Shown: positions 24,481 through 36,438, numbered from the stretch's first letter. The stretch is 64,000 nt of DNA from Pinus tabuliformis (GCA_031772625.1 CM062807.1:1152683007-1152747006), one strand, 5' to 3'. Program-made: numbers and translations. Notes: generated by a model from the sequence alone, not told the origin.

Positions 24481-26473
24481 TTCTCCCCCATTGAAAATCG
24501 TTGTCGTCCTCGACAACATACCATCCCGGTAGCCATCTACCAAGATCATCGTCATTCAGGATGTCGACCTTTCTACACAAGGCAAACATCCTTGCAACAT
24601 ATGTAGAGACTCTTTCTCCACTATGTCTCGGCCTAGTGACCACTGCCACCAAGCTCCCCATACCAAAGTATGTATCTCCATAATCCATGCTCAGGTCCAT
24701 GGAAACTCCATCCATCTCATCTGCAACATGTTGTCCATATGTGTGTCTCCTCCATGTGAAGAGACCATCTCCTCAAACCAACTCTCGATGTGCCCCATTC
24801 AGGTCCATGAAGCCTCTTCATCATCTGCAATGTGCCATCCTCAAGTCTCCATAGAAACAAGTATGCCCTTGTCTCATCTATCCATGTGCTGCCCATGATC
24901 CTCGATCAAATCAGCTCCCATGTGTAGAAAGTAGTTGAGTCTCGGCTCAACCCATGCTCAAGTGTATCACCAAAGCATCATCATCATCATCATCGTCGTT
25001 GTAACTCCATCACCTCAAAGTGCCTCATATCGATCCTCCACATCAAGTCACCCTTCCAAGCCATGCCCATACATGTACTTTGGAAGTATGCATCCCATAC
25101 TGCATCAAAGTCTCCTGACCTCGGCTCCTCAATGCATTAGATCCTCCAAGTTCACCATATGAATTCCCTAAAAGTCACAACAATCTCATGTCATCATGAG
25201 CTCCATAAACCATCCCCAACCAACACCTCAGCAAGCATTCAAGATGCCTCAGCTCCCCATGTAGTAGGAATGCTCCATAGCTACTCACAAGTCCATCCAA
25301 GTTCATGGCTTTGTTGTACCAAAGTGCACAACTCCACCATCAGTCCATAAGTAATAAGTCTCCATGTCACACTAGCAAGTCCATCTGCATAACATTCCTG
25401 CCTTGGCACTCCTCTTTGGATGTCCCTTGACATCTCTACAAGTGCTTCCACACAATGTCCTTGCATAGGTCTGCCATGCTCCATGTCTTCATGTCTCCAA
25501 CCTGATGTCCATGACTAAGCTGCCCATGTAGTCCAACCAAGTGTACCTCATCACAACAATTAGTCATCTCACCCAAGTCTTCAATCTTCAGTTTAGTGAA
25601 CTCGGTCACTCAACCATCTCATCATTGCATCATCATGTCATGAGTCCCTTCACCATAGCTCCTCCACCAAAGTGTCCACCAAGACTACCTCTTGGTCTCG
25701 GCCATGAGAAGTCCACCCAAGCATCATCAACCCCAAGAGTGTGCCCTCTAATCTGTCCATGAGTCATGCCGGGCACTTAGCCAATTCTCCATGTGGCTAA
25801 AGCATGACCCAATCCTCCACAACGATCATCACGTTCCACCCTTGTCACGGGTCATTGCACCTTTCATCATAAGGTCACAAGTAACCCCAACAAGCCCTGC
25901 AACAATCAACAATCCTTGCTTCTCCATACAAGGTTCCATCATAGTCATCCATGGTAAGATGTCCTCTTGCCTTGGCAAACTGGCTTTGCCCTTTCCTGCA
26001 CACGGTCCATCTCCCAAATGCCCAAATGAAACACAAGTATCATCACTTACTTCATCATCATGAGGCTCCTCCTCATTCATCCATGTTGACAAACTGCACG
26101 ATCCTGGTTCAACTTGATCATCCTCAAGTTCATCCTCCATCGTAGTCATGTCTGCAACATCTTCATCTATCACGGCTTCCTCTTCCTTGTTAGCACAATC
26201 TGCAACTTCATCTTGCTCCATTGTCCAACCGAGTTGAAGAAGCTTGCCTTCAACATCCTTTTCCAAGGCTTCAAGTTCTTCACGGATTCGGGGCCTCTCT
26301 TCCTTCAACCTCTTCAACCTGTCCAAGGTAAGCAAGAGCTTCCTTCCACCTTCTCCCAAACTTGCCATGCCTTGTTGTCCACTGTCACGAGCAACCTAGC
26401 TCATCAGCTTCAAACCTGTACTTCGTCACGAGCAACCTTTGCTCACCAGCTCCGACCGAGCTCTGATACCATC
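24481..26473 (-). other. Interior of the non-autonomous element, with a coiled-coil-like ORF
   Basis: The minus-strand ORF at 26368-25829 (179 aa) starts MASLGEGGRKLL. It is charged and heptad-like in its first 50 residues (RLKRLKEERPRIREELEALE), then acidic. It lies where gag would be, but I recognise no family. From 25830 to 24720 the sequence is a degenerate array of CCATC, CCATG, CAAG and CATCA words with no convincing frame. A tail segment near 24600-24480 reads LGRWLPGWYVVEDDNDFQW. Confidence 0.55.
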
Positions 26474-27381
26474 TGTCACGCCCCTACACCTGCGGTAGTC
26501 TTCCAACCACTTGTAGCGAGGTGCGGCACCACCGAACGCTTTCTTTTCAACAATACTAACATTCGTGGACTACGCCTATTTCAACATTAACATACTTAGT
26601 TTGTGTTTCGCAACCAAGTAAAAGCATTATCCTTTATACTTAATGAAGCTCATACTCATTCATTATCCATATGCAATTAACCAAGAACGTCAACAATTGA
26701 AAACAAGTATAAAGGGGAGGGGCAACTCCCCGTAATGTGAGTCTGCCCGACAATTTTATTAAGAATATCAGATTCCAATACAACAGTGTGTCTTGGCCGA
26801 ACCAAGTCTCACACTTAACCGAATTTTACAATAGACAGGCCACTTGCCTTTTACAACATATCGTGCATCTTTGCGCAAGAAGAGGTGCTCACCCGAGCCA
26901 CCCAACCTTCCAACCAAATCCCGCACGAAACCGTACCCAAGAATCCACTCAACACATGGCACTCTTTGCCAACCATCCACCAAGAAAAAACCTGCGAAGT
27001 CTCTAATTCCCATGTGCATGAGATATGCGCATGTCCTTCCAAACTGCGCACTCCTCTTTGCCTTTCGAAGGTGTATGAGCGAAAGTCTTTGTTGGTTTGT
27101 TGTCTCAAATGTACCGCAGGTCGCCATATATATACGCACCAAAGGTTGTGCGTTCAACCTTGGCCGACCTCTCAAGTTATATCATGAGCGCCCGCACTTT
27201 GGTTTGTCCATCGTCGGCTCGCCCCAAACGCGGGTATGCCCATCGCACTTTCGTCCATCGCATATATACAACCATCAGCAAGCTTATTACCACACGCGCT
27301 CATATGCGATGGCGACCATACTTAGTCAATTTTGCGAAATGGAGGTGTGCACGCCCGTGCCTAAGAACGCAGGGCGTTACA
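26474..27381 (-). repeat. 5' LTR of the non-autonomous element
   Basis: 908 bp, about 97% identical by eye to 23574-24480, next to the primer site at about 26458-26470. Confidence 0.93.
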
Positions 27382-27459
27382 CCTTATATCTCTTGCTTTT
27401 TCAGAAAATTTACTGGAAAAATAAAAAAATTATTAGCAAATTCGCCATCGTTTAATTCA

Positions 27460-27509
<50 letters not shown>

Positions 27510-28091
27510 TGAATTTTTTTGTGGTAGATTTTGGAATATTCTGGAAATATTTAATGAAAAATAATTAAATGTAAAATTTTCATGTTCTAAAATCACCTGT
27601 GTTTGGTTAAGAGTTTATTTTCCTTGGATCTAAGGAAATAGATTAACAGTCCAAAACCTAACCACTTGAAGGAGTGAAAGTCTGCTTTTTTGCCTACTAC
27701 CTGTAAGTAATTCTAAGTAGTATGGTCTTCCTTGAATAACAAATAACAGTGATGAGTCAACCTGCATTAGCCCATAACACCAATAATAGCTATCCCTATT
27801 GTTGGTTTGACAACTGAGTTGTTTTCCTAATATTTAAAAAACTAAATGTAAAATTTTCAAAATATTTCAAAATCAACATTTTAAAATATCCCTGAATCTA
27901 TAATCAAATTAATTTCATCTTTACCATGAGATTAAACTAAATATAATTTTTTCAAAATATTCCAAAATGAAAATTTTAAAGTATTCCTGAATCTATAATC
28001 AAATTAATTTCAAGTTTCTAAAATTTTCAATGTTCCAAAATCAAAATCTTAAAATATTCCTGAATCTATAATCAAATTAATTTCAGATTAC
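27382..28091 (-). other. CRK copy B intron between DUF26 and membrane exons
   Basis: Colinear with 47020-47713 in CRK-C. It contains a TA microsatellite (about 27463-27507, copy B only). At 27850-28091 there are three copies of an about 80-bp unit with CCTGAATCTATAATCAAATT; the same three units are in CRK-C, so that array predates the duplication. Confidence 0.65.
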
Positions 28092-28844
28092 AATCGCATT
28101 AAACTCAAAAAGCAACTCCTTAAGCCTGATCGTGCTCCCAGAGTTCCAGTTGGGCATGAGAATATATTTGCCACGGCATAAGTTAGGCACAATCCGCAGT
28201 TTGCTGAAGACAGATCTTTCCAACACTGTGCCATACTGTAGACAATCTCCGTTAAACTATAAGGTCCAGAGACTGAATCTGCAACAAAAATTATTGGATT
28301 CTGTGTAGCTTTCACGGTAATATTGAACAACATGCTTCTAACATCTAATGGGGATAGTTGCGGTTGACTGTTGTTCGTAGGGCCGCAAAGAACATTCACT
28401 GGCCCAGTCTCAATATCATCGGAATAAAACTGAAAATTGTCGTAACGTAAGAAGCAGCCGTCCAGTTGAATAAATCCAGGTTCAGCGTTATGGCATCCCT
28501 GAAGCAGCCTTGATTTCGCCGTAGATGTGCATTGTTGGCAATCAGAAGGGTTTAAATCTCCCCGGCATTGGACAAGCCCATAAACTGAACAAATTGTGTT
28601 GTTCTCCACGAAAATAGATGATACATTGTATCCATTGGGATAGACGTTGGTCACCAGTGAGTCCATAACCTCATTCAGATGACTCTGGAAGGCGCTACAG
28701 TTTGTATTCTTTATATTCCCACAATAATCCCAAACAAAATTAGTGAAAATTAGTCTGAGGATCAGCAGTTGAGAGACGCATAAACATACAAACATTAACG
28801 ATAACTGGCATGGAGTTGATTAAAGATTTTATCTTCTTTTCCAT
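28092..28844 (-). pseudogene. CRK copy B: signal peptide and two DUF26 domains
   Basis: From ATG at 28844 the minus strand reads MEKKIKSLINS with a short hydrophobic leader. A 10-bp duplication (CTAATTTTCA-type) just after the leader shifts the frame and gives an early stop. Beyond it, two full DUF26 domains are open, with signatures CRGDLNPSDCQQC and CWKDLSSANCGLC. The exon ends at a GTAATC donor (28091 and below). This is the most complete ectodomain of the three CRKs. An internal ATG at 28795 would bypass the frameshift but loses the normal leader. Confidence 0.8.
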
Positions 28845-29094
28845 TCCTCTTACCGCAGGGCAGGGCCTGCAAATGGGGGTTGTCTACCTAGCTGGTAAAT
28901 TCGCCATAAGGCAAAAAGTTGCTTTTGTAATTGATCTTGAATGTTGTTTTTATAAATTCAACACTATTAAAAATTGGTTTACACCTAAAATTTTGAAACT
29001 TGACAACTTTAATTTGGATTTCCCAAAATTTCCGCTGGATTGTATGTTGTGGGTGGCCCTGCTTAGAAGGTCCCAAGAATTTTCCACTTAACGA
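28845..29094. other. CRK copy B upstream region
   Basis: About 250 bases between the end of the RPA1-B remnant and the CRK-B start, conserved with 48451-48600. Any CRK promoter must lie here or in the RPA1 remnant. I see no clear core promoter. Confidence 0.4.
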
Positions 29095-30422
29095 TGGTGA
29101 AGACGCCAAACATTCTCTTTGATGAAACCATGATTGGAGCTTCTCAGTCTCTGGAATGACGGAATCTAGCACAAGGCTAGTGGTCGAGATAGTCCCAATA
29201 GTTCTTCCATTAAATTTGGCTATGCAACCCCCTTTGATTGCAAGCACGGTCGAAGCACCAGAAGAGGTGAGTTCAACGAGTTGCTTGCCCAAGGTGTGGC
29301 AATGCTCCCCCCATAGGGTGATGTCGATACTATAGCCAGACATGTCTTCCAAGATGAGAGTTTTCCTAGGTGTTTTAGAGCCATCTCTTCAATGAATGGT
29401 GGAAGTTGGAGAAGTGGACCTGACAATGCCAATGATGTTGACAATTGAGCCAAGGTTTGCAGATCTAATTTCATCTATAGATTTAAAACGGAAACGGTGG
29501 AAAGGAATTGTCAGAACATCATCTAAGGAAGGTTCAACAACAAAAGTTGTAGAGAGGGAGACTTCCCATTTGCTATCTAGATGGTTGTAATTTGTGTTTG
29601 TTGGTTTCATAGTGCCATTTGAAACCATGTAAAGCTTCCCAATTTGGACAAGGTCATGGAAGGAATCTGCTAGATCACCGAAGGTAGAGAGATGGATTGT
29701 ATCATTGGCAAAATCAATGAGGTCAAATCCAAAGACCTTTCTGGAGCCTCGAGCATTGTTGTAGGAGCGAATAGAGGTTTTTCCAACCACCTTACCCTGG
29801 ATCAACCATTGTTTACGATAGGGGCTTAGCACCATGAATGGAATGGCAATAGGCAGAGCGGAGGACAATTGAGTTGATGATGATGTAGAATCCTATGTCA
29901 AAGCAGCAGTAGATGAGGCGGGGGCGTGTGACGTTGAAGAGCCCGATTGGTATGTCGACGTTTGTACAATATGAAGAAGGTCTAGGTCCCCATTCAAAGT
30001 TGCATGACGTTCGAGAAATTCCAGTTCACTAATTTGCAGTCCTGAAAAAAAGGAAAGAAAGTGAAAAGAAACATGGCATTAGTTGGAGTGATAGTGGCAG
30101 AGAGAGGGAAGGAACAGAAAAACATAAAAAATATGGTGAAGAGTAAACATACGCATTGTTTTGCAAAAAAGTGCAATTGACTTCTTTGAGAATGATAAGT
30201 GAGCCCAATTGGAGGGCACCAAAGATGACATGGCCATTGTAAGCAGACATAAGCAAAGTTTTTGTGTTGAGAGGTACCGTTGGAGAGGGAAATGTGGTAG
30301 CATTGGGACGATGTCTTTGTGAAAGCAAGAAGGTCAAGTTCAACGACTTGGAGCAATGGTTGGATCGTTGTAGAGAAAGCGAGCAACAAAGTGATGGCAT
30401 TAATTGTCAAGGAAACCTCCAT
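29095..30422 (-). pseudogene. RPA70-like (RPA1) gene copy B, truncated
   Basis: Exon 1 (30422-30153) encodes the N-terminal OB fold (MEVSLTINAI, LLQVVELDLL, YNGHVIFGALQLGSLIILKE). A 111-bp intron (30152-30042) has GTATGT and TTTTTTTCAG ends. Exon 2 holds a linker, DNA-binding domain A (WLIQGKVVGKTSIRSYNNARG, VFGFDLIDF) and domain B (DMSGYSIDITLWGEHC, FNGRTIGTIS, LQSWF). Domain C with its zinc finger is missing, and homology fades by about 29095. Breaks: one extra A in the exon 1 A-run, a TAG in the linker (about 29893) and a TGA between domains A and B (about 29391). The retained intron shows it came by DNA duplication, not retroposition. RPA70 binds single-stranded DNA in replication and repair; this copy should be dead. 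Confidence 0.85.
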
Positions 30423-33400
30423 GATGACAAGGAAAGGAGGTGTCCTGAAAGGTGAAAGCTCGTAAAATGCTGTCAACATTGGAAGAGAAGCGGAAATAAA
30501 GTAGTGAGCACGATCGTTTAGAGGATTGGCATACTTGGAGCCAAATGAAAGAAGAATGATTTACAATTTAGATCGCTGCCAATAGTCAAAGGTAAGGGGA
30601 AAGAAAAATTTAAATGTTTAAGCATAGAAAGTTGGTTGTCTATATATGGGATTTCAAAAACTCTACAGGAGGGTGTGTTGTATTTCGTGACAATGCACAT
30701 AGTATTCTAAGCTATATACACAGTATGAAAACATTAATACTTCCCATTTGAGTGCAAAAGACGATATGGTTTGCAGGTTCTCTATTCTCATCTATTGGTT
30801 ATTGAAATTCCAGGGCATTTACCCGCTTGAAGGCAACAACATGACATGCAGTAGCAACAACAAGAGACCAACAATAGCACAAAAACACCAACATAAAATG
30901 CAACTTGAAAAATCAATAGAATAGTGCGACCTGAAGAGGTTAAATAGAGCACACGCCCATCTACCAGATAAGTAGAGGGAGCAATAAATCAAATTTAGGA
31001 CACGTGGCAGAGGTCGTGGAGTTACTAATGACAGAGATAATGATAGGGATGCTCGTTCGAGTGAGAGTAAAGTGAGAATAAATGCAAATAGGCGGACCAT
31101 TAATTAGATTATTGAATAGAACCCTCGATGTCAGGATGTGTGGATAAGTTTCAAACCTTAATTAAAGAAAGATGTGACATATTGATTAAATATACATGGG
31201 AGTTTCGGGATTTTGAAACTTTGACATGCGAAGAATCCTTTCTGAAACCTTGCAAGTCGAAAGTCCGATCCAACATATCAAAGTGGCTCGTTTGATTAAA
31301 AACATATAGTAAAGTGTCAAGGGCATAAAACATATCAATTTCGTGCGAGCGAGAATAAAGAGAAAAAAAGTGCACATGGTCGATCCATTAATTAGATTAA
31401 TGAATAGAGTAGCCACCAAGACCAAGATGCGTGTAGAGGTTTTAAGTTGCAATCATTAAAAAATTGTGGCATATTGATTAAATATATATCGTAGTTTTCG
31501 AGCATTGAAACCTTGACACTAAAAGAAATATTTTGGAAATCTGTGGAAAAAAAAGGTGTAGCGATCATATTAATTTTCCTCTGTACAAGGGCGTAAAACA
31601 TACGATCTTTGTATGAGGGAGAATAAAACGACAGTAAATGCACATAGTCGGCTAACCAACAGTAATTAATGAATAAAATAGATAGTGAGAGCAAGATACG
31701 TGCAGAGACAGTGGATCTTATCGGAGGTCGTATTCCAAAAGCTACGATAAGGGGCGGATGTGATTTCACATTTAAGTTTGGTATGATAAAACAATCGAGG
31801 TTGCATATTAGTGGTTGGAGGTCCATAACACAGTTTGGAGATTCAGAATTTAGATATTTGTTTATTATTATATAGGACCAATGCTACATGTATCAGGAAT
31901 TTCGAAAAGAATTTCCACGATGTTATTAGTATGATATAACTCTATAAAGAGGTTCGTCCGACCAATAGACCAACAGGAATGTCTCGTAGGTCCGAGGTGT
32001 CACTGCCTTATCGGTTTCAGATATCTAACGATCCTTGTCGACCTCCAAATGCCATGCTTTTTCAAGTTCCAACTTCCGACTTCAGAGATTGCTATTCGTT
32101 TCGATATCCAAACCATCCAGAGGTATGAAAAAGAATTCAATAGAACATCGCATCTGCTCTCAAGCGGAACTTTCCGAGAATGGGCCACATTTTAAAAGTG
32201 TTGACATTACGAGTTGCGATATGCGATGAAACCGCCGGAAATGGGTCGCTAGTGTTAAAGTGTTGGGATGGACGATAACAAATTAATAAAGGATTTGTCT
32301 GCAAAACCAAAGAAGCTTGAGCCTTTTCTCTCTCCTCCCAAAGGGACACATGGTAGCAAAAAGATTGGATCTGATAAGAGACACACGGACAATAGCGACT
32401 GGATGTGTTAAGGGACGCGCTGCAACCAACAATTGGTTGTGACAAGTGACATGGGGAGGCTAATGTCATCACAATGTGCTAACAGGGTTGACACGTGGCA
32501 GGCAGATTTGACAGTTTCAAGGCTAACAATAGGCCAAAAAAGGGCGGCACGTGGCATTATTAAAAAAGTGACACATGGAAAATACATGGCAGTGATGGCA
32601 TCACGTATGGGAGATCAGCGTTCGGAGGTTCAGGCATATTGTTCATCGAAGTGAAACCTCTGATTGATAACCTTCGATTGAAGGGCTCTGATATGGGGGC
32701 TAGACTACGGTCACATGAAGAGCCACAAGACCAAGGCCCGAACGTAGAAGGTGATCGACGATCGGAAATCGACGAATCGACATGTCGTGCACCAAGGTTA
32801 CACCTCTGATTGGAAATCACCGATAGAGAGGGCTCCGGCGGCTAGCGCCACAGTCACAAAGAGTTCAAAGGAATCAAGGGCTATCGGCGCATCTAAAGGG
32901 TGATGACAATTTAAATATTTGTTCTGTCTATCTAAATCATGAAGTTGGGCGGACATAGGTTAATAAAGGTTTTCATGTAAAGTTAGGCGGGAAGGGTTAA
33001 CACAGGTTTTATGTGATAAAATTTCGCTCGGAGGGGCTTCACTCATTTTCTCTCCATGTAGATCAGGCTACATCACTCATCGGAGATCGCAAGTTTTGGG
33101 ACTGCAACCAAATGATATATTGTGAAATTGTCGATTGTGATTCTGCGATATTATAAAGGCCCAAGCGCGTGTGATGTGGTCCCATGTGTTACACATTGGA
33201 ACAATTTGTAGCACAGTATTCTAAAGAATCGACCCCCTGTCCCAAGTTAAAGGGCTTAGCCCCAGAAGACACCACTCACTCGCTTTATGACATAACGTCC
33301 TTTCCACAGTCATGATGTCATACTCCGCCATGTGGTTGGCGCATGGTTATTAAGAGTCAAAGAACCTCGGGCAGAGCAAATCAAAGATCGGAGGCACACT

Positions 33401-34438
33401 ATTAATCACACCGTCGAAATGGTATATTTTTTGGAGGCCGACAAATCTATTAGAGTGTCGTAAAGAGAATCTTCACCATAAAAAGCATATCAACTTAATT
33501 AATGATGTCTCATAATTAAGTTTAGATAAATTTAAGAATACTAATTATATACCTAGTTACTAGACGATGGTTGATTTATATTTATCTAAATAATTTAGGA
33601 AAAAAAAAACTAATTTAAAATTAAAAACAAAATTAAATAGAAATTAAAGAATTATTTTAAAGAATTATTTTGTTTTTTAATTTTTTTTTGGGTCAAATTT
33701 GTCTAAATACCACTTTGACCACTTTGACCAGCGTAATCGCTTAACAACTAGTGGTACGTTATAGCGTGCCTTGTATAACCAAGGAAAAGCAGAATCTTAC
33801 AACCAATAGTCATCTTTATTTTGATTTTAGATTTGGGAGTTGAACACTGTAATGTCAAACAAATATCGATAAATAATATAAGTTCAAACCTCCTATAATC
33901 AATAGTGACGAAAGTTCATTGTTATTTTTATTTTAGAGGTGGGGAATGGCCAAGTTTATGGTCAAACAAATAATTATAGATAATATGATTTTAAACAAAT
34001 AGTATTGTGAAAATCTATATTTACAATCACTGTGCCCCAAAAATATATTAATTTTGGGTTGATTATTGAGATTACAATTTTGTCTCGATTGGAATCATGT
34101 TTTTTTATTTCAAATACTTTTTATGAAGGAAAAAAATCGACTTCGGCCTAAATTTGATATGAATCACAGAAGCCTCAATTCAACAACATAAAAATATATG
34201 AATCATTTAAAAAAAATAAAAATAAGTTTAGCCATATTAAAAAAAACCAGTTACTCACTATTATGAAGCTCTACAATTATAATCCAGATTTTACAAAAAT
34301 AAAATATTTTACAAGATTTTATCAAAATTTTACTTTGCCTTCAAAATACCCGATGAAATACGTTCTTCACCTGGGCTCCAGAATGAGATTTTATCAAAAT
34401 CTTACTTGGCCTTCAAAATACCCAATGAAATACATTCT
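30423..34438. other. Inter-module spacer, paralogue of 139-9742
   Basis: Colinear with the left-hand spacer but without the copia element (empty site at about 32711), the extra 290-bp units and the 0.9-kb AT segment. It contains the about 270-bp tandem units (31074-31640), ACGT-core motifs near 32500 and 32548, and one 173-bp unit (33975-34120). No reading frame is conserved with the other copy, so I call no gene. Confidence 0.65.
31074..31640. repeat. About 270-280 bp tandem units, paralogous array
   Basis: Units begin near 31074, 31354 and 31620 with an AGAATAAA-type start and match the array at 790-1400 unit for unit. Confidence 0.65.
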
Positions 34439-34458
34439 TCACCTGGGCTCCAGAATGC
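34315..34458. repeat. 72-bp tandem duplication at the CRK-C 3' end
   Basis: 34315-34386 and 34387-34458 are near-identical (GATTTTATCAAAAT, CTTCAAAATACCC and CACCTGGGCTCCAGAATG). The unit includes the last codons (ILEPR) and stop of the kinase exon, so a second stop-codon region lies downstream. CRK-A has one copy. Confidence 0.85.
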
Positions 34459-35673
34459 CTGATGAAGGATCAGCGGCTGCCGAAAAGACATTGGAAGGTG
34501 TCGTAACTTTTGACGACCGGTTACCTCTTAATGTTGTCTCAGGAGCAGGAGGATGTCTAACCTGGTCGGGACCTGCATCCCTGTAGTCCAGATCTATGAA
34601 AGCAGGCCTTTTTGGGGAAGGAAGTTGTTCTTCCTTACTTGTCAGCATCGACACCACACGGGACATTGAAGGCCGCAAAGCTGCTGCTCCTTGCGTGCAC
34701 AAAAGACCAACTATAATCACTCTAATCCCTTCCTACCACGAACAACTGCCCTCCAATGTGGGATCCATAACTTCTATTGCTCTCTCAGATTTATACAGTT
34801 TCCATGCCTGCTTGGCCAATATCAACAAAACCAGTGTTAGCAAATGCTCGACATACGGATATGGAAATTTTTAAAAACATATGGGGTCCACGGTCAATTA
34901 CCCCTTCAATGAGAAACTTCATATCTTGAGCCTCAAGTACAAGCACTCCAAAGCTGAATACATCTTCTTTCTCTGTCAGTTGTCCACGTAAGGCGTACTC
35001 AGGAGCCATGTAACCTCTGCACAATGAAATCTTGATTTCTTGAGTCTACTACAATTATGCATATCTACGAGTTGGAGCTGGTTCATGTATTGTGATTCAT
35101 TATAATGTCAAGTTGGGTAAATTCTTACAAAGTTCCTACAACTCTAGTGCTGATGTGGCTCTGATCTTTCGCAAAGAACTTGGCTAACCCAAAATTTGCT
35201 ATTTTGGCTCTGTATTTATTATCAAGTAAAATATTGCTTGCTTTAATATCTCTATGGATGATCCAAATGTCAGACTCCTCGTGAAGATAGGTCAGCCCAC
35301 ACGCTATTCCAACTATGATTTCATACCTCCTTTTCCGGTGAAGCGAATGCCATTTTGTTGTATCTGCCATTAATGCACCAGAGTCATTAAAAAAATCAGC
35401 AAGGTCTATGCACAAACTGAATCAAACCAGCATTCGTTAAGTAGATCAAGAGTGAGTAGAGACCAAATAAAATCTGGTCGAGACTATTGTTCCGGAGGTA
35501 TTCGTAAATTAACAACCTCTCTGAGCGTTCAACGGAGCAACCAAGCAATTTCACTAGATTCTTGTGCTGAATACGATTGATGAGATCTGCTTCATTCAGA
35601 AATTCAACATCTCCTTGCTTTGAACCTATGCGCAGCGGTTTCACTGCAACCTCTCTGCCATCAAGTAGAATCC
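34439..35673 (-). pseudogene. CRK copy C: kinase domain exons
   Basis: Exons match 9743-11098: [20 protein letters not shown] (about 35670), [12 protein letters not shown] (about 35250), [16 protein letters not shown] (about 35000-34965) and the tail ending ILEPR. Defects: the DFG motif reads NFG, replacing the magnesium-binding aspartate; the splice acceptor before the first kinase exon reads GCAT where copy A has GCAG (about 35674); and part of the exon after SFGVLVLE is deleted. APE and HRD are intact. The 5' exons lie beyond the 10-kb insertion at 36148-46489. Confidence 0.85.
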
Positions 35674-36147
35674 CATGCAAATCAGCCAATACTATTTGTA
35701 TTTTTAGTTGATAATCCTGAACCTTTTTAGCCAGCTGTTTTCCTTATCCATCACATAATAGAAATAATTGTCGACGTGTTTGGAAATTGTGGTTTATCAT
35801 ATTAATGTTGTAGATGAAGAATCACATTTGATGGTCATAAACGGATAAACAATTATTTCAATTATGTGATGGACTGATAATTGGAGACTCTTTTGGAAAA
35901 TATGGTTCATCATCTTAATGGTCTTGATAAAGAACCACATTTGATGGTTAGAAACAGAAACACAATTATTTCAATTATGTGATAGACTTCTAAAACAACT
36001 TTCTAAATATTTCTACTCACATAAAACTCAATTCAGATAATCTTAAACTTACATTGATTGTAAACTGAGAAATATTTTAAAATCTGATGTTCAGTAAAAA
36101 TTCAAACAATTAACCCCTCTCCTCACCGTCAATTAACCTCTCCTCTC
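35674..36147. other. CRK copy C intron, 3' part
   Basis: Intron with an internal duplication of TTTGGAAA...GGTTTATCAT...GATGAAGAA...CACATTTGATGGT (about 35780 and 35895), related to 11205-11260 and 22140-22230 in the other copies. It ends at target-site copy CTCTC (36143-36147). Confidence 0.6.
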
Positions 36148-36438
36148 CATTAGAAATTGTAATTACTCCCGAATCTGGAGTTAGCTAAATTTAGAGAGTT
36201 AGTTGAGTGATTGAGTGTTTGATTGTTGAGTCAAGTCGAGTTAAGTGCTAGACTACTTTGAGTGTGTGATTTCATGTTGATGCATGTCAAGATATATTAG
36301 GCAAGTCGCTAGTTGGAAAAGCATAAATACCCTTCACTGGGTTCATTGTAAGTATCAAATTTTGTGTGATCAATAGAAGAGCCGCATCTAGTGTGTTTTA
36401 TGTGTGAATTTCTGTTTTGTTTCCTCGCCTTTCCAACA
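36148..36438 (+). repeat. 5' LTR of the old copia-like element
   Basis: 291 bp ending TTTCCAACA before the primer site; pairs with 46194-46489. Confidence 0.9.

Larger units (their letters stand above)
23574..27381 (-). mobile_element. Non-autonomous LTR retrotransposon (TSD CCTTA)
   Basis: Two about 908-bp LTRs (TGTCAC...GTTACA on the plus strand) flank a 2-kb interior. The perfect target duplication CCTTA is at 23569-23573 and 27382-27386. The minus-strand primer site (TGGTATCAGAGCTCGG) is next to the right-hand LTR, so the element reads leftward. No integrase, RT or RNase H is recognisable. The LTRs differ by about 2-3%, so it is one of the younger insertions. The empty site is at about 47018-47022 in CRK-C. 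A residual segment before the 3' LTR resembles the end of a gypsy-type polyprotein, so the parent may be Ty3/gypsy. Confidence 0.92.

Noticed and set aside
23837-24606. Long open frames in both LTRs of the 23574-27381 element
   Set aside because: They overlap in several frames on both strands, recur in the other LTR with frame differences, and show no domain. They are chance frames in a CpG-rich LTR.
27463-27507. TA-rich run as an origin or CRISPR-like array
   Set aside because: It is a simple dinucleotide microsatellite, absent from the paralogous intron.
29095-30422. RPA70-like sequence as the RPA cargo of a Helitron
   Set aside because: Plant Helitrons can encode RPA-like proteins, but no Rep/helicase sequence, 5' TC end or 3' hairpin-CTRR end was seen. 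The gene keeps a consensus intron and resembles cellular RPA1. A Helitron-mediated capture remains possible but unsupported.
30819-31100. Hydrophobic minus-strand frame resembling a small membrane protein
   Set aside because: Its counterpart at 535-726 has a different start and internal differences, and it lies in a diverged spacer. Low-complexity serine/leucine content explains the hydrophobicity.
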